Assembly (NCBI GenBank): GCA_036971475.1
Contig: JBAIZL010000001.1
Location: 143,396,192-143,460,191, forward strand
Direction: 5' to 3'
Length of the DNA: 64,000 nt
DNA from: Prosapia bicincta
Taxonomy: Eukaryota; Arthropoda; Insecta; Hemiptera; Cercopidae
The notes below the pieces were generated by a model. The model had not been told where the DNA came from and made no database searches. It worked only from the letters and a program-made list of their open reading frames with translations. The position numbers and the translations under genes are program-made. This document shows, one piece after another, positions 37,076 to 48,839 of the stretch. Position 1 is the first letter of the stretch; the number at the start of each line of letters is the position of its first letter.

Positions 37076-40000
37076 CAGTTTCAATTTGGAATAACTAGTA
37101 GTATACATATACTAGTTTCAGTTTGGATAAAATCACGTATGCAAAACATAATACAGTGTTGCTTCTAATAAATAAAGTTATTCAATTGAACAAGATCTTT
37201 CAACGATTACATTCTAAGATCCATTGAAAATTTTTAAAATAAAGTTATGATTAACCTAGGGATACATACCCAATGGTAAAGGATTATTGGGGGATCAGGA
37301 CCAAAAGGGTTCATGTGTACATCTAAAGTACACCTAATCTCTACTAGAATCCTAAATACATTACTACTTACGCGTTCCTAAAACGCTGCATTAAGAACAG
37401 TAAACTAAAAATCACTTTGAACGCCTAATACTACTGAAAGTAAATAAATATCATCCAACACATAGGAGAAGGATGGAAAAAATATGGACAAGAGAACTAC
37501 ATAAGGCTTGAAAAGATAGTAATACAAGCAGGTTATTACATGAAAAAGGATAAAATGTTTTCTTTTGTTTATGTAGTATTTGTCAGAATCTAAGCAATAC
37601 AGTATTATAGTTAATAAAGTTTCCTAATAAAAATCAATAATGCCGGTGCTAAATACCTTACGTTTTGCAAAAGACATTTAAAGGTTAAATAAATTATTAC
37701 ATTATTAAAACTATGTTTTTTATATTTTCTACACTTTAAGACAATCTATATTTAGAGCATATAATTAACGTATAAAAAGTTTGGAAAAAACAATTAACAT
37801 GAAAAGTTCTTTAATTCATAAAACTATTCATTTTTAACTTTAAATCTGCTTGGTAAAGAACCCTACTAATATTCAATTTATTTATGTTTTTTTTTCCATA
37901 TTGACTGGGTTCGATCGCTTAGTTTTTATATTTTATTCAGGCAAGCCTACTTGAAAACGGGACTTTTATGCTTAAACCTCCACCGTCATTTCTCAAGAAT
38001 TTTATGCTATATTGATGAAAGTTATAAAAATATTGTATGTTTCTTATTAAACAAACTTATTTAACTTTTCTTAAATTCATGTCATTATAATAGTCTCTAG
38101 GTGTTTGTTGAGTCTCGACTGTAAAACGAATTACGTACTGCAGAATTACAGCAGTCAGACAAAGTGGGATCATGGACTATATAAAGAAAATGTTGTATCG
38201 TAGGAAAGGGAAGTCATAAGATTGTAGCATACTATAATGGGGAATGAATATCTTGAGACTTCAAACTATGAAAGATGCACGCCCAGAGAGCCCCAATTTA
38301 GTTTGATTCACAACGCCAAACCCTGTTGGCTCTCATTGCAAGGATTCCTTAGGACTTACTAAACAGTCCTCACAGATTTTTCAGATTTAACTTATGCTGG
38401 CTCCAAAAAGTACTATTCTTAAAATAGATAAAAAATATAAAACTACAAATGAAATATAAGTTGCTATGGATATTGTAAGGCGTATTGTTGTTCTCCATTG
38501 TTATCTTCTTTGATACATATTTTTTTCATCTATAAATATTACTTAATACTGTTTAGTAAAGGTAATCTGTCTGGCCTATAAGATATCATGTTTGGTTAAT
38601 ATTACCTTTATAGTCAGTAACGAAAGAGCTGAAAATAACCATTATTCTTATTTCAATGTTTGCAAAAGATCAGGATGGATAAGTCTCTTAAGTTTACATA
38701 ACTAGTAAATAAATGAAATCATATGTTTCCAGCAAAGTTTGGTGAAGGTATACTCTTTGGCAGAAAAAGTACTAGTCCGGTTTACCACTGTATTAGCAGG
38801 TAAAGCATCTATGACATGTTGTATTACTATGGCGCGTAATTAATTGTCTTTTCATCTTAAGATCTTCTTCTGAAACACAAAAATGATTTTCAAATAGGTA
38901 CCCTTTATGGTGACATAACGTTATAATGTTCATATTGGTTTAAGGAGTTAGCTTTAAGTTACAATATCTTTTTATTTGACGCCAGTAGAGATCTCAGTCA
39001 CAAATAATGTTCAACCACCCAATTCCGTTTAGCTTCAGGTACAAATGTTTTGTCTTAATGCAAAATCAAACGTTGATGAAATGACATTTGAAATTAGAAT
39101 TTTCGTAAAATATTTTGTTGTATAAAAAATTAAAGTATGTGTTGAAACGTTAAGAAAAAGCCAGGCCTATTCACAACAAAACTTGTATTATTCAAAAAAT
39201 ATTAATTTATAAAGAATAAAAATGAATCACCTAATCTAATAAGATTGCAGTGTTTCAAATAGACAGGTTTCAAACTATGGAGACAGATGTAGGATTCTGC
39301 ATGTAAAATCACCTGATAAGGTTCAAAGTACATTTTTGCAGTTTGATAAAACTATTTCTTATGCTAAATGTTGTAAATTTAAAATGTTTTGAATAAATGT
39401 GTTTGAATTGTATATAATAATAGGTAATTAATTGGTGGTATACTAAAAGCATGTAATAAAAATAGTTTTAGAAAATTTAACAGGGGTAAAAACAATAAAT
39501 GTAACAGCAATATATCACATTTTACGGAATATGTGAGGTAAGGACCAAATTTTGAGACCAGCAACGGACAGCTGGAGGGGTAGGAAAATAATAAACGTGT
39601 GAACTCTCAAGAATAGATATAAAACTAATAAATTAGAAGATAAAGTAAAAATAAAGAATACCAGTAGACACATGAACATTTCTTTGAAAATTTCATAACG
39701 TGAAAAACAAATCTTATCAACAGATATTTAATAAAAAAATATTTAATAAGTTATAACAATAAATAAATTCCAATCCAGTTTGTAAAGGGATTTGAGACAC
39801 GTCAGAGCGCCAAAAAACGAGAAAGTTCGGCAGTGGGATGTCCTGGCAGTTAATTGAAGTATCGCACAAAGTTCAAGTCATAAAGGAAGGAAACGCTAAT
39901 AGGGACAAAAAATAGGTAGTCGGAAAACAGGTGACAACTGGAGACGACAGAAGAAGAATAGGGACGAATGCAGACGTGCAGAATAGACAGATGGATCTAT

Positions 40001-41005
40001 TAAAACATGTTTTTTCACAACGTGTAAGGAGAGGTAAAACTGGGTATGTTTTTAGTTTTTGGTCCTGCCAGACAGACATATGGAGTAATTTTTTCGAAGA
40101 TTCCCACTGGAATCTTATTGGAATATTTGAACTATTTTGGAAAGTAAAATTCTAAAAGTCTAGATCTGTGTATAATTTTTAAATCCGATTTTTAATTTAA
40201 AATCACGACGAATTAAAATACTTAACTAATTAAACCGATATAATATTAGGCCGCGGAATAGAGAGGATGCATTATATGAGGGCTTAACAACTTCGTCAGA
40301 ACAATCCAAGCTCTACATTCAGGAACAATCAGGACGAAAAACATGGATTGAGAAGTCTGGCATGTTATTTCATGTCAGCAATAATTTTATAACGTTATAA
40401 AAACCTATATTTTAAAATGAAACTTCATTCAAAACGAACAGTAAATTTCACAAACATGTATAGCTTTACCCGTAAATTTATAAAACCCCAATGTTAAATA
40501 CATTATGTGAAGTTTATCATAATGTTATATTTTTGTAAAGAAAAGATTATAATGCTAGGAATAAATGAAAATAATTTAGTAAACAAAATTGTGATTAGGA
40601 AGTTCAATGTTTGAATTAGTAAAACCGTAATTAGAATGTTTAAATTGTAGCCTAAGCTACATGAATTTAATGAAACATTTACCGTTCATAAGCCTATTAC
40701 TATTAAAATAAAAAAGTGGAATTATATAAGTTGAATAATTTGTATCTTGTTACTTTAACTTGTTAATTAAAAAGTGGTTGGTAGAATATCTCGTTTTGTT
40801 GAATAAATTATGTTTGTTAATACTTTAGTTGTTAAAATAGGTTACTATGGATACGATAAAAATAAATTTTAAAGTGGGTAATTTTAATAAAATAATATTA
40901 CATTCAAGAGAACTATAACCAACATTTATTATGTCTAAATTACGATATCAGGAATATATATTTTTTTTTAACATAAGGTTACTAGCTATTTTAAACAGGT
41001 GAAGA
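37075..41005. other. AT-rich stretch, nothing firmly recognised
   Basis: Overlapping frames at 39873-40155 on both strands have a more even base composition but no known motif. No element ends found. Confidence 0.5.
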
Positions 41006-41009
41006 CACA

Positions 41010-41085
<76 letters not shown>
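41006..41085. repeat. (CA)n(TA)n compound microsatellite
   Basis: A CA run (41006-41055, one interruption near 41015) is followed by a TA run to 41085. Confidence 0.97.
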
Positions 41086-41087
<2 letters not shown>

Positions 41088-41648
41088 CATAAATCAATGT
41101 GAAGTATAAATTAAACAGGATATAAACAGCTAGTAAAATAGTTAACCGCTTCAAATTCATTGCTTTGATCAATTATGTCTTAAATAATTTCATTTATAAA
41201 TAGTCAAGGAAATACAAGTTATTGCTTATTAGACTTTGGCAACAGACATGGTTAAATTTTCATAAATACAGTTTTGATAAAAAATTAGTTTTTCAGTTGC
41301 AAATAATAACCACAAGAAATAGCTAAAGGTATAGGAAATTAGTTGTCCTAATATAGCATGTTCAAAAAAAGAGAGGATAAATTCCAGATACATTTAAATA
41401 ACACAATATATTGCATGAAATTTTTGTGAACAGTATGTATATTCATCAGGAGTCCGTGTTTTAGGATTTTAATTAATTTATGCAAGTCAAAATTAATAAA
41501 AACAAAAAAAGGTAAAAATGTTCAAAATAATTAAATTTTATAAAATGTAATCTAGAAAAAAATTAACTTTCTTAAATGTCAGTAACTTTAATATATGTAG
41601 TTGAAGAATGACAATTGAGTGTTGTCGTTTTCGAATAAAAAATGTAAT

Positions 41649-41783
41649 ATTCAACATCTGTCTTTAAGAACTTATTTATATTATTGTTTTTATAATAAAC
41701 GATCTTGATATTAGTATTTTTAAATAACTTAACAATAGGTGTAACTTCAAACCCCGTAAATAAAAATTTAGACCAAATTATTT
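41649..41783 (-). repeat. Inverted 135-bp copy of PLE2's own 3' part at its 5' edge
   Basis: Positions 41649-41783 are the reverse complement of 42607-42741 with a few substitutions and no indel (paired coordinates sum to 84390 throughout). It abuts the truncated RT reading frame. Such 5' inverted self-fragments fit the complex insertion structures known for Penelope-like elements. Confidence 0.92.
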
Positions 41784-43109
41784 AAAAATAAAAAATCGGT
41801 ATGACCTAATTGAAAAAGTAAAAGATATAAAAGTAGATAAAGACATTAAATTAATATCATTTGATATAAAAGATATGTATACAAATATCCCTTTAAATGA
41901 AACATATGACATAATAAAAAATAAATTATTATTAAGTATACAAGACAAAAAAGAAATTCTTGAAATAATTAATGTAATTAAAACAATATTAAATAAAAAT
42001 TACTTTGGTTATAACAACAAAATTTATAAACAAGAAGATGGATTAGTAATGGGTTCTCCTTTATCATGCATCATATCAGAAATATTTTTACAATATATTG
42101 ATAAAGAAATAGTTAAGATTATTAAAAAATATGATAATAAAGGACAGTGGTTTAGATATGTGGATGACGGATTATATGTTTCCACAATTAACGCTTTAAA
42201 TTTAAATATAATAATTAATGAGATAAATAAAATACATAATAAAATACAATTTACACACGAAATAGAAAAGCTCAATGCAATAAATTTTTTAGATATAACT
42301 ATTTACAAAGAGAATAATAAATTAAATTTTTCAATTTTTAGAAAACCCACACAAACTGATAAAATTATACCAAAAACTCAAACCATCCGCATAATCAAAA
42401 ATTGGCATGTTTTTATAACTTATTATATAGAATGAATAAAGTTCCATTAAATCAAAACAATAGAACTAGGGAATTAAATATTATATATCAAATTGCAGTG
42501 AATAATGGATATAGAAGGGAAACAATTAATAAACTAAATAATAATGTTCTTCAAAAATTGGGAAATTATATTAGTAAAATTGAAAATACAACATATAAAA
42601 ATAAAAAAATAATTTGGTCTAAATTCTTATTTACGGGGTTTGAAGTTACAACTATTGTTAAGTTATTTAAAAATACTAATATCAAGATCGTTTATTATAC
42701 AAATAATAAAATAAATAAGTTTTTAAAGACAGATGTTGAATCTAAATATTATAATATAAATGGAGTTTATAGTATAAAATGTAATGATTGCCAAAAAAAT
42801 TATGTAGGACAGACTAAAAAGAAAATAAAAGAACGATACAAAGAGCATTTGAATGCATTCAAAAAACCGGAAATTTATGAGTCTAATCTTGCGACACATT
42901 GTATACTAAATAATCATGAGTTCCCAAAAATAGAGAATATGACGCTAATTAAACACGTGGAGAAGGGATTAAAAATTAATATCTTAGAAAATATGGAAAT
43001 ATACAAACATAAAATTACAGATAGACTCATTCATGAACAAGTGCAAGCAAAATCTAAGCACAACACAATCTTTGGCATATTTAATGATATTCTGGAAATG
43101 AAAGAGTAA
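41764..43109 (+). pseudogene. PLE2: 5'-truncated Penelope-like RT plus GIY-YIG, one frameshift
   Basis: The frame opens after a stop at 41761. RT motifs: LISFDIKDMYTNIPL (motif A, about 41845-41895), GLVMGSPLSCIISEIFLQY, the active site RYVDDGLYV (YVDD at 42157-42168), then NFLDITIYK and RKPTQTDK. A single frameshift near 42370, in an A-rich run, ends this frame at 42435; the correct frame resumes as SNHPHNQKLACFYNLLYRMN. The GIY-YIG domain follows: GVYSIKCNDCQKNYVG from 42762, then QTKKKIKERYKEHL with the conserved R and H, and a natural stop at 43107-43109. It encodes a retroelement polymerase with an endonuclease. The N-terminal third is missing. Confidence 0.93.
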
Positions 43110-43245
43110 TTGAATAAGAATCAATATTATCTATTTTTTCCGGCACAGTAAGTCAATAAAATTATCTGTTTGAACGTAGTACAATTTTTTGTATATGAGT
43201 ACTCTTAATGTAGGAACAGAATAAGTTAGAAGTATGCTAAGTTAG

Positions 43246-43290
43246 TTTTGATAATGCCGATACTGCTAATCGGCGAAAAGCTTAAACTTT
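43246..43290 (+). ncRNA. Hammerhead-like stem-GAAA motif just after PLE2
   Basis: UUGAUAAU, then a perfect 6-bp stem GCCGAU/AUCGGC (43256-43261 and 43269-43274), then GAAAAGCUU. The 3' half is identical to that in the fold-back at 47.9 kb (AUCGGCGAAAAGCUU). The core differs from CUGANGA, so activity is doubtful. It lies 137 bp after the PLE2 stop codon, where a pseudo-LTR would be. Confidence 0.5.
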
Positions 43291-43377
43291 GTAATAAAAT
43301 AAAAAAAGTTTTATTCTTGTATGAAAGTGGTTTTATTAAATATATACATTTTATCAAGAAAAATTTCATCTTAAAAA

Positions 43378-43379
<2 letters not shown>

Positions 43380-43413
<34 letters not shown>
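43380..43413. repeat. (TA)n microsatellite downstream of PLE2
   Basis: A pure TA run followed by ATTATATATTATAT-like tail. It may mark the 3' end of the PLE2 insertion. Confidence 0.95.
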
Positions 43414-43420
<7 letters not shown>

Positions 43421-45480
43421 TATATTTAGTAGCCTAAAGGCAACCAACAACAGTGACCGATAGCGGTTCAAAAGTCATGTACCCGATGATGTATTTCTAC
43501 CAATTATTTAAACACTGAATTAAATTACTTCAGGCTGCTACAAACTGATTTTTTCTGATATCGAAGCTAATTATTTCTAAAATAAACCAAATGTTAGTGA
43601 AGCTAATTTTTACAGTAAGGCAAACTGATTTCGACATGAATATATAAAATAATATTTAGCCTGATATTTATAAAAGGAGATGTTTTATGGTTTTTCCAAA
43701 TGGATATCATTATTTAAATGAATTATTACAAATGGATTTCTAAATACATTAAAATTATTCATTATAACCCTGTTGGTACTAAACGTAAATCGAAAATAAT
43801 ATCTTTGGTCATCTTGTTTGTAATTAATCAGGAACATTCAATCCCCATCTTACTCATTTACGTCAAGTAATTTATCAGAGAAACTAACATATATCTTGAA
43901 CTGTAATCTTTATTCAATATTGCCTGTCCTTACCACTAATACCGTCGAGAAACATTACAAAAATAACTCAATTCTTAACTTAATTTATTTTATTTTGTAA
44001 CTATGCAATTAAATGTTGTAATTACAAAGCGTATTCATGTTAACGAAATCATATTTTTTGATTCGATTCCAGGTGTTTACTTACAAATGAACTATATCTC
44101 TTTTAGATATTTAGTGAAATATTGGCCATAAATAATTCATGAAAACTATTTCAAATGACAAAATGATAAACTTATTCTGAACGATTTCGGTTAGCTCTAG
44201 AGCATAGAGTTTTTAAATATATATAGTTTAATGCATTCAAAACAAAATCCACTTTCTTGTATGATGATACATAGTTAAAAGGTAATAGAATACTTTAAAT
44301 TACATATTATAAATCATACAATAAAATCTTCAATTAACACTATCTCTTGCTAAGTCTCAGGTAATGATAAATGGTACCTCCTATTGGATAGACTGTGGTG
44401 TTGTATATTTATGTACTAAGCAATGTAGAAATTTCTTGAAACAAACTATTCACAAGTTTTGTCTAATAATAACATTCGCATTAAAACCAACAAGACCATG
44501 TGTCAAAAACATTTACCTCATGTGAAGCAGATTTTAGTTCATCTCAGGAACCTTTAATTTTAAATGTGAGATTTGATTTTTATGTATCCTGCTTCTTACA
44601 TGTTCAGATGATTACACTTTGAGTCGAACACAAAATAAACTTTGTTTATATTATATTTGTATGAGTTTATGAGTAATTTAGGAATGATTTATCCTGATTA
44701 ATTCAATAACTCTGCTGACAACCATCAAACATATAACTGATATTTTCTTATATGAATTTATCATTCACAGAAATCTGTATGGTTTTTAATATATAATAAA
44801 AGTAAGTATAAATTCACTTCGAATTATATATCTAGACTTTTCATGATTTATTATTTGTTAACAATATTTGCAGTTGAAATTAAAAATATTTTAAATTATT
44901 TGTTGACATTCATTTCAAGGTTATCATTTAATTATCGTTCTCTGTACTCAGATTCAAAATAAAGTATAAAGACAATATTTTTTTAAGTGTCGGTGTCCTA
45001 GGGATAAACATTCTTGCCTGATATATCAGTTTTATTTGAAAGATGAAGATAATATTAGCGTTTTTCAAATATATTAGTTTTCACTTTAGTTTTAAATGCG
45101 CACACAAGGAATTTAACGTTTTAGCAATTTTAAAAAATGTAATCCTAATTAGGAAAATGGTTATTGGGAGTAAACATTATACTAAGTACGTAAAACGTTT
45201 ATTTGCTATATGCTAAAATCGAATAATGGATTTTATTTTATAACAAAATATTTTTTGCACTTATAAAATACATATCACACAGGCTACATAGTGAAAACAA
45301 TTGAAATTTATTTTCAAGCCTAGAAAACTATTTGTTATCACATTGAATTATTTAAACATATAATACATTATATGAAAAAAAATAATAACCAACGACTTCA
45401 AGAAGGTATGACTTTGACATTGTCACTTGTACAGCCTAAACACATACATTTTCTTATGCTTGGTTTAAAAAGAAACACTT
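43414..45480. other. AT-rich stretch, nothing recognised
   Basis: No credible coding frame, repeat partner or element end noticed. Confidence 0.55.
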
Positions 45481-47225
45481 TACCGTAACGTAAAATATAA
45501 ATATTGGCAGCAATGTTTTAGAGCATAAAATAACAGCAGTATTTTGTAACACTCTCCCGGGAGCTGTTATATTTTTGAACAGACCTTTCGCCCCTGTTTT
45601 AGAGTAATTTAAAGCTTGAGTAAAGTTATTGCACAAGGGTTTGCCACACAAATTGTTACACTTGGGGCCCTTCACAAGTTATTATACTTCGAATAATAAA
45701 AGCTGCTACTTTATTACACAAAAATAAAACATTGTGTATGCTCTAAAAAAGGAGTAAAGTATTAAGAATTTATGTAATTCGTTCTAAATGTCATTTTTAA
45801 ATGAGCAGTTATACTGAATTGGTAGTGTTTTTTTTTACGTTAAGTTTAGTAGGACTTTAGAATTGTTTGTTAATTTAAGAAATGGGTTGTTGGTCATTTA
45901 AGGAAACTTTAACTTGATTTTTCTCGGATATAGATTATTCGAAAGTTTAATAATCAGGTAACTTAATACTACCGTCAAGTTGTCCTGGTGCAGTGACTAA
46001 TATTAAATAGAAGGAACGCTTGTAATGCAGGGGGATACATTCATCTTAAGCATTACATCTACACCAACAATTACAATAAGATAATACTTCGACATTTCTG
46101 GATCTCACTCAATCACCATATGGCAATATGAAACAGTTCATTTGTTCAGCTTTTCAGTTCAGTTATAGGTTAGCTTTCTCATTATGAAACATTTAATTTT
46201 ATATAAAGCAAATAATTATTTAGTTGAATTCGTAATATAATAACAAATTGTACTGGCAGTTAAGACATGAAAAAATTTTTCTATGAAATCAATCAAAGTA
46301 CTTGAAACTTCAGTAATCAATAAAATAGCCTCATGTTTTTTTTCGTTAGTAAAGAACTTGTAAAAATGATTTATTGTACATCTTCCATCCACAATCGGAT
46401 TTCAGATCAACTTCTATTTTTAAACACATTTATTAACAGTATGCTTGATCTGTCTGTGTATGCTTGATTACATTTCGGTGTAGCTTTAGGACTTCCAGTG
46501 ATGCCTATTCACAGTTATCGCAGTTAATATTCGTTTTAGGCGAAGAGAAATATTACTGTATCACTTGCATTAGTTTATTTAAACTCCTTTTTCTAATTGA
46601 GAAAAGTGTTTTATAGGCACATATACTTTAACGCACTTAGATACTTCAAAAATGAGACTTTAAACCGTCATCATTTAATTGTAGTTATAATTTGTGCACG
46701 CTCAAGGCCAGTATGGAAGTTAGCTCTTAGACGAGGCAAGCTTAGAAAATAAGCAACAAAACTAAACTTAAATTATTGTTCTAAACACTTCGATAATGTT
46801 TATTAACATAAGAGTTAGGGTAGAAAGGATGTTTTAATAATGCCCCTTTGAAAGTACATTGCTGTTGTAAACACGTCTGCTTATTTATACTATAAAAATA
46901 CATTTGCCTAATTAGAAGCTAAATACCATTTTCTGCAGTGAGTGGCAAAACGCGGATGTAGAGTGTTTACATTAAAATGTTTACATTCTGCAAGGTTTAC
47001 GTTAACGTAATAGTGTCTAACGTCACCTCAAACTCACGGGTATGTTCGCGACACAAATGTGTGTACAGTCAGATCCTCAAGATTTTACAATTAAATTGAA
47101 ACGTGGCTCGTTAAGAAAAATAATAATTATGTAAAATGCACTCAAGTAAGCTCTAAAAAGTAATGGTATTATTCTTCTTGCAATAGCGTTTTATTGTTCA
47201 CAATTAGCGAGATATAATAAAATGT
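45481..47225 (-). repeat. Dispersed repeat family E, longest copy
   Basis: Its outer part (46860-47225) matches 12650-13050, and the rest (45500-46860) matches 21576-23350, both in inverse orientation. This copy shows that the two other segments belong to one family of at least ~1.75 kb. The 73-codon frame at 45454-45675 is not kept in the other copy, so it is unlikely to be coding. Confidence 0.82.
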
Positions 47226-47655
47226 GTCTGTTTCAGCGTGTGTATGAATGAATCAACTTAGGCTATCTATGCTAGAGTTTTGTATTGGTCAAAGACTATG
47301 TTTATTTTTCGTCAGTAATGCTTTGTGATTTGTAACATCATTTTATCGCTAAACATTATAAAGTTTAGTTTCTGTGAAAACTTTTTTATATTTAGTGAAT
47401 TGTATTTATATTTTAAATATTTAATCTAAATTTAAATTAATAATAGAAACATAAGTTTATTAAAATAAATAAACAATATGGTTCAAGGATATACTATTAC
47501 GTTATATTAGTTAATTTTATTGGGGAACATATTTAAACGTGGCAATAACAACAATGCAAGTAACAAAGTTATGCCTCTCAAATATTTATCACAATGAATA
47601 TCCTTTACATTAATTTTTTCAGTCTCTTCAATATTGTGAGAAACATTACAGTATT

Positions 47656-47659
<4 letters not shown>

Positions 47660-47746
<87 letters not shown>
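47660..47746. repeat. (CA)n(TA)n compound microsatellite
   Basis: A CA run (47660-47715) is followed by a TA run (47716-47746), directly abutting the fold-back at 47747. Confidence 0.97.
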
Positions 47747-47751
<5 letters not shown>

Positions 47752-47995
47752 TAAATTAAAATTATTTCAAAAACAAGAATACTTTTAATGAATATATTTA
47801 TTCAAAGCTTTTCGCCGATAAAATAGTACCATCATCTTCAGTAAAATAATTATATTCAGAGATAATATAAAATAATCATCTTCAGAGATAATTATTTTCC
47901 TGAAGATGCTGGTATGATTTTATCGGCGAAAAGCTTTGAATAAATATATTCATTAAAAGTATTCTTGTTTTTGAAATATTTTTAATTTATTAACT
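47747..47995. repeat. Family G fold-back palindrome, copy 2, with hammerhead-like motifs in both arms
   Basis: Arms of about 100 bp (47747-47845 and 47895-47994) are near-perfect inverted copies, around a ~50-bp centre. The right arm reads CCTGAAGATGCTGGT..ATCGGCGAAAAGC: core CUGAAGA, stem GCUGGU/AUCGGC with two G-U pairs, then GAAA. The left arm carries the same motif inverted. It looks like two retroelement pseudo-LTR ends joined head to head, with (TA)n on each outer side. Confidence 0.85.
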
Positions 47996-48021
47996 ATATT
48001 ACAAGAAAACATATCACCATA

Positions 48022-48026
<5 letters not shown>

Positions 48027-48071
<45 letters not shown>
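48027..48071. repeat. (TA)n microsatellite
   Basis: A TA run between the family G fold-back and the family F copy. Confidence 0.97.
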
Positions 48072-48074
<3 letters not shown>

Positions 48075-48078
<4 letters not shown>

Positions 48079-48228
48079 TGTCGTTCAGGAATGGAAAAAT
48101 ATGGTGAATAGCTCCCAATCGGAGCACATCCGGTCATTTTGTAGAGCATATAATCGGAGTTCCTAAGTTTCGCTAGAATCTCATCCAGCATTGACAAGGT
48201 GAACCTAATAAAAGTTGAATTGCATAAT

Positions 48229-48230
<2 letters not shown>
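48075..48230 (-). repeat. Family F repeat, copy 2, with hairpin-GAAAC motif
   Basis: Inverse match to 11735-11830, and in direct orientation its right part matches 11640-11705. The minus strand holds a GCUGGA/UUCUAGC hairpin followed by GAAAC (about 48167-48191). Relative to copy 1 (GCUAGA/UUUUAGC), pairing is kept by compensating G-U/G-C changes. (TA)n tracts flank both sides. Confidence 0.7.

Positions 48231-48233
<3 letters not shown>

Positions 48234-48276
<43 letters not shown>
48234..48276. repeat. (TA)n microsatellite
   Basis: A pure TA run, immediately followed by another partial family G copy. Confidence 0.97.
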
Positions 48277-48279
<3 letters not shown>

Positions 48280-48322
48280 TTAAAAGTATTCTTGTTTTTG
48301 AAATTTTTTAAATTTATTAATT
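48275..48322 (+). repeat. Partial third copy of the family G outer arm
   Basis: Repeats ATTCATTAAAAGTATTCTTG and TTTTTGAAAT from the outer right arm at 47950-47995. It is flanked by (TA)n at 48234-48276 and 48322-48345. Confidence 0.8.
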
Positions 48323-48345
48323 ATATATATATATATATATATATA

Positions 48346-48620
48346 CATCCCGCTATCAATATGGCAGCATTTCATTTTGCAACCATATGGCAGCCACTTG
48401 AAAGAGAGGAGTATAAATGTTTTTCGTCGTGTATAATTTATTTCTAATAAACATGATACTACTCCATGTACTTTAATTTTATAAAATCTTGAAAATACAA
48501 AATTGACTGAAGTACTATCAATACGGCAGCATTTCATTTAGGCATCAATATGGCAGCCAGTGTATATTTTCGTTCAGTCTAATAACAATATGGCAGCCGG
48601 TGTGTATATTATTCCCACGC
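48346..48620. repeat. Cluster of ATATGGCAGCC motifs, left flank of the inverted composite
   Basis: ATGGCAGC(A/C) occurs at about 48360, 48388, 48549 and 48588, with CATTTCATTTTGCAACCAT between. Related motifs in inverse orientation lie at 58618-58630 and 58905-58960, beyond the opposite array. This suggests the homology of the two sides extends past the arrays. Confidence 0.65.
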
Positions 48621-48839
48621 TACTAACTATACGAGAACCAACAGTGTTGCCACTATGGTGCTACTATCTGACTAGTCAAATGTTTAGACTCTAAGACACG
48701 TGTGTGTAATCACGGTAAAAACACAAACATTAGTATGGCCCTTCTTCATTTCAGCTGGCCAATTATTTACTCAACTCACATAAGTCTTAGTTGTTAGTTT
48801 TCATAAACGTGTACAACTATCGAAAGCTGACGGGAATAC
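48621..48839. other. Spacer before array C
   Basis: About 220 bp with no known motif. Sequence resembling a decayed repeat monomer begins near 48820. Confidence 0.45.

Noticed and set aside
42024..42275. 83-codon minus-strand frame in PLE2
   Set aside because: Antisense shadow of the RT coding frame.
44055..44080. Possible tRNA-type B box (GATTCGATTCC)
   Set aside because: No matching A box or cloverleaf upstream; a single chance match.
47594..47788. Open frames rich in Tyr-Ile or Cys-Val/His-Thr repeats (also at 11835, 20812, 25593, 32345, 32916, 40948, 43226, 48199, 63552)
   Set aside because: They are translations of TA, CA or CT dinucleotide repeats and have no coding meaning.
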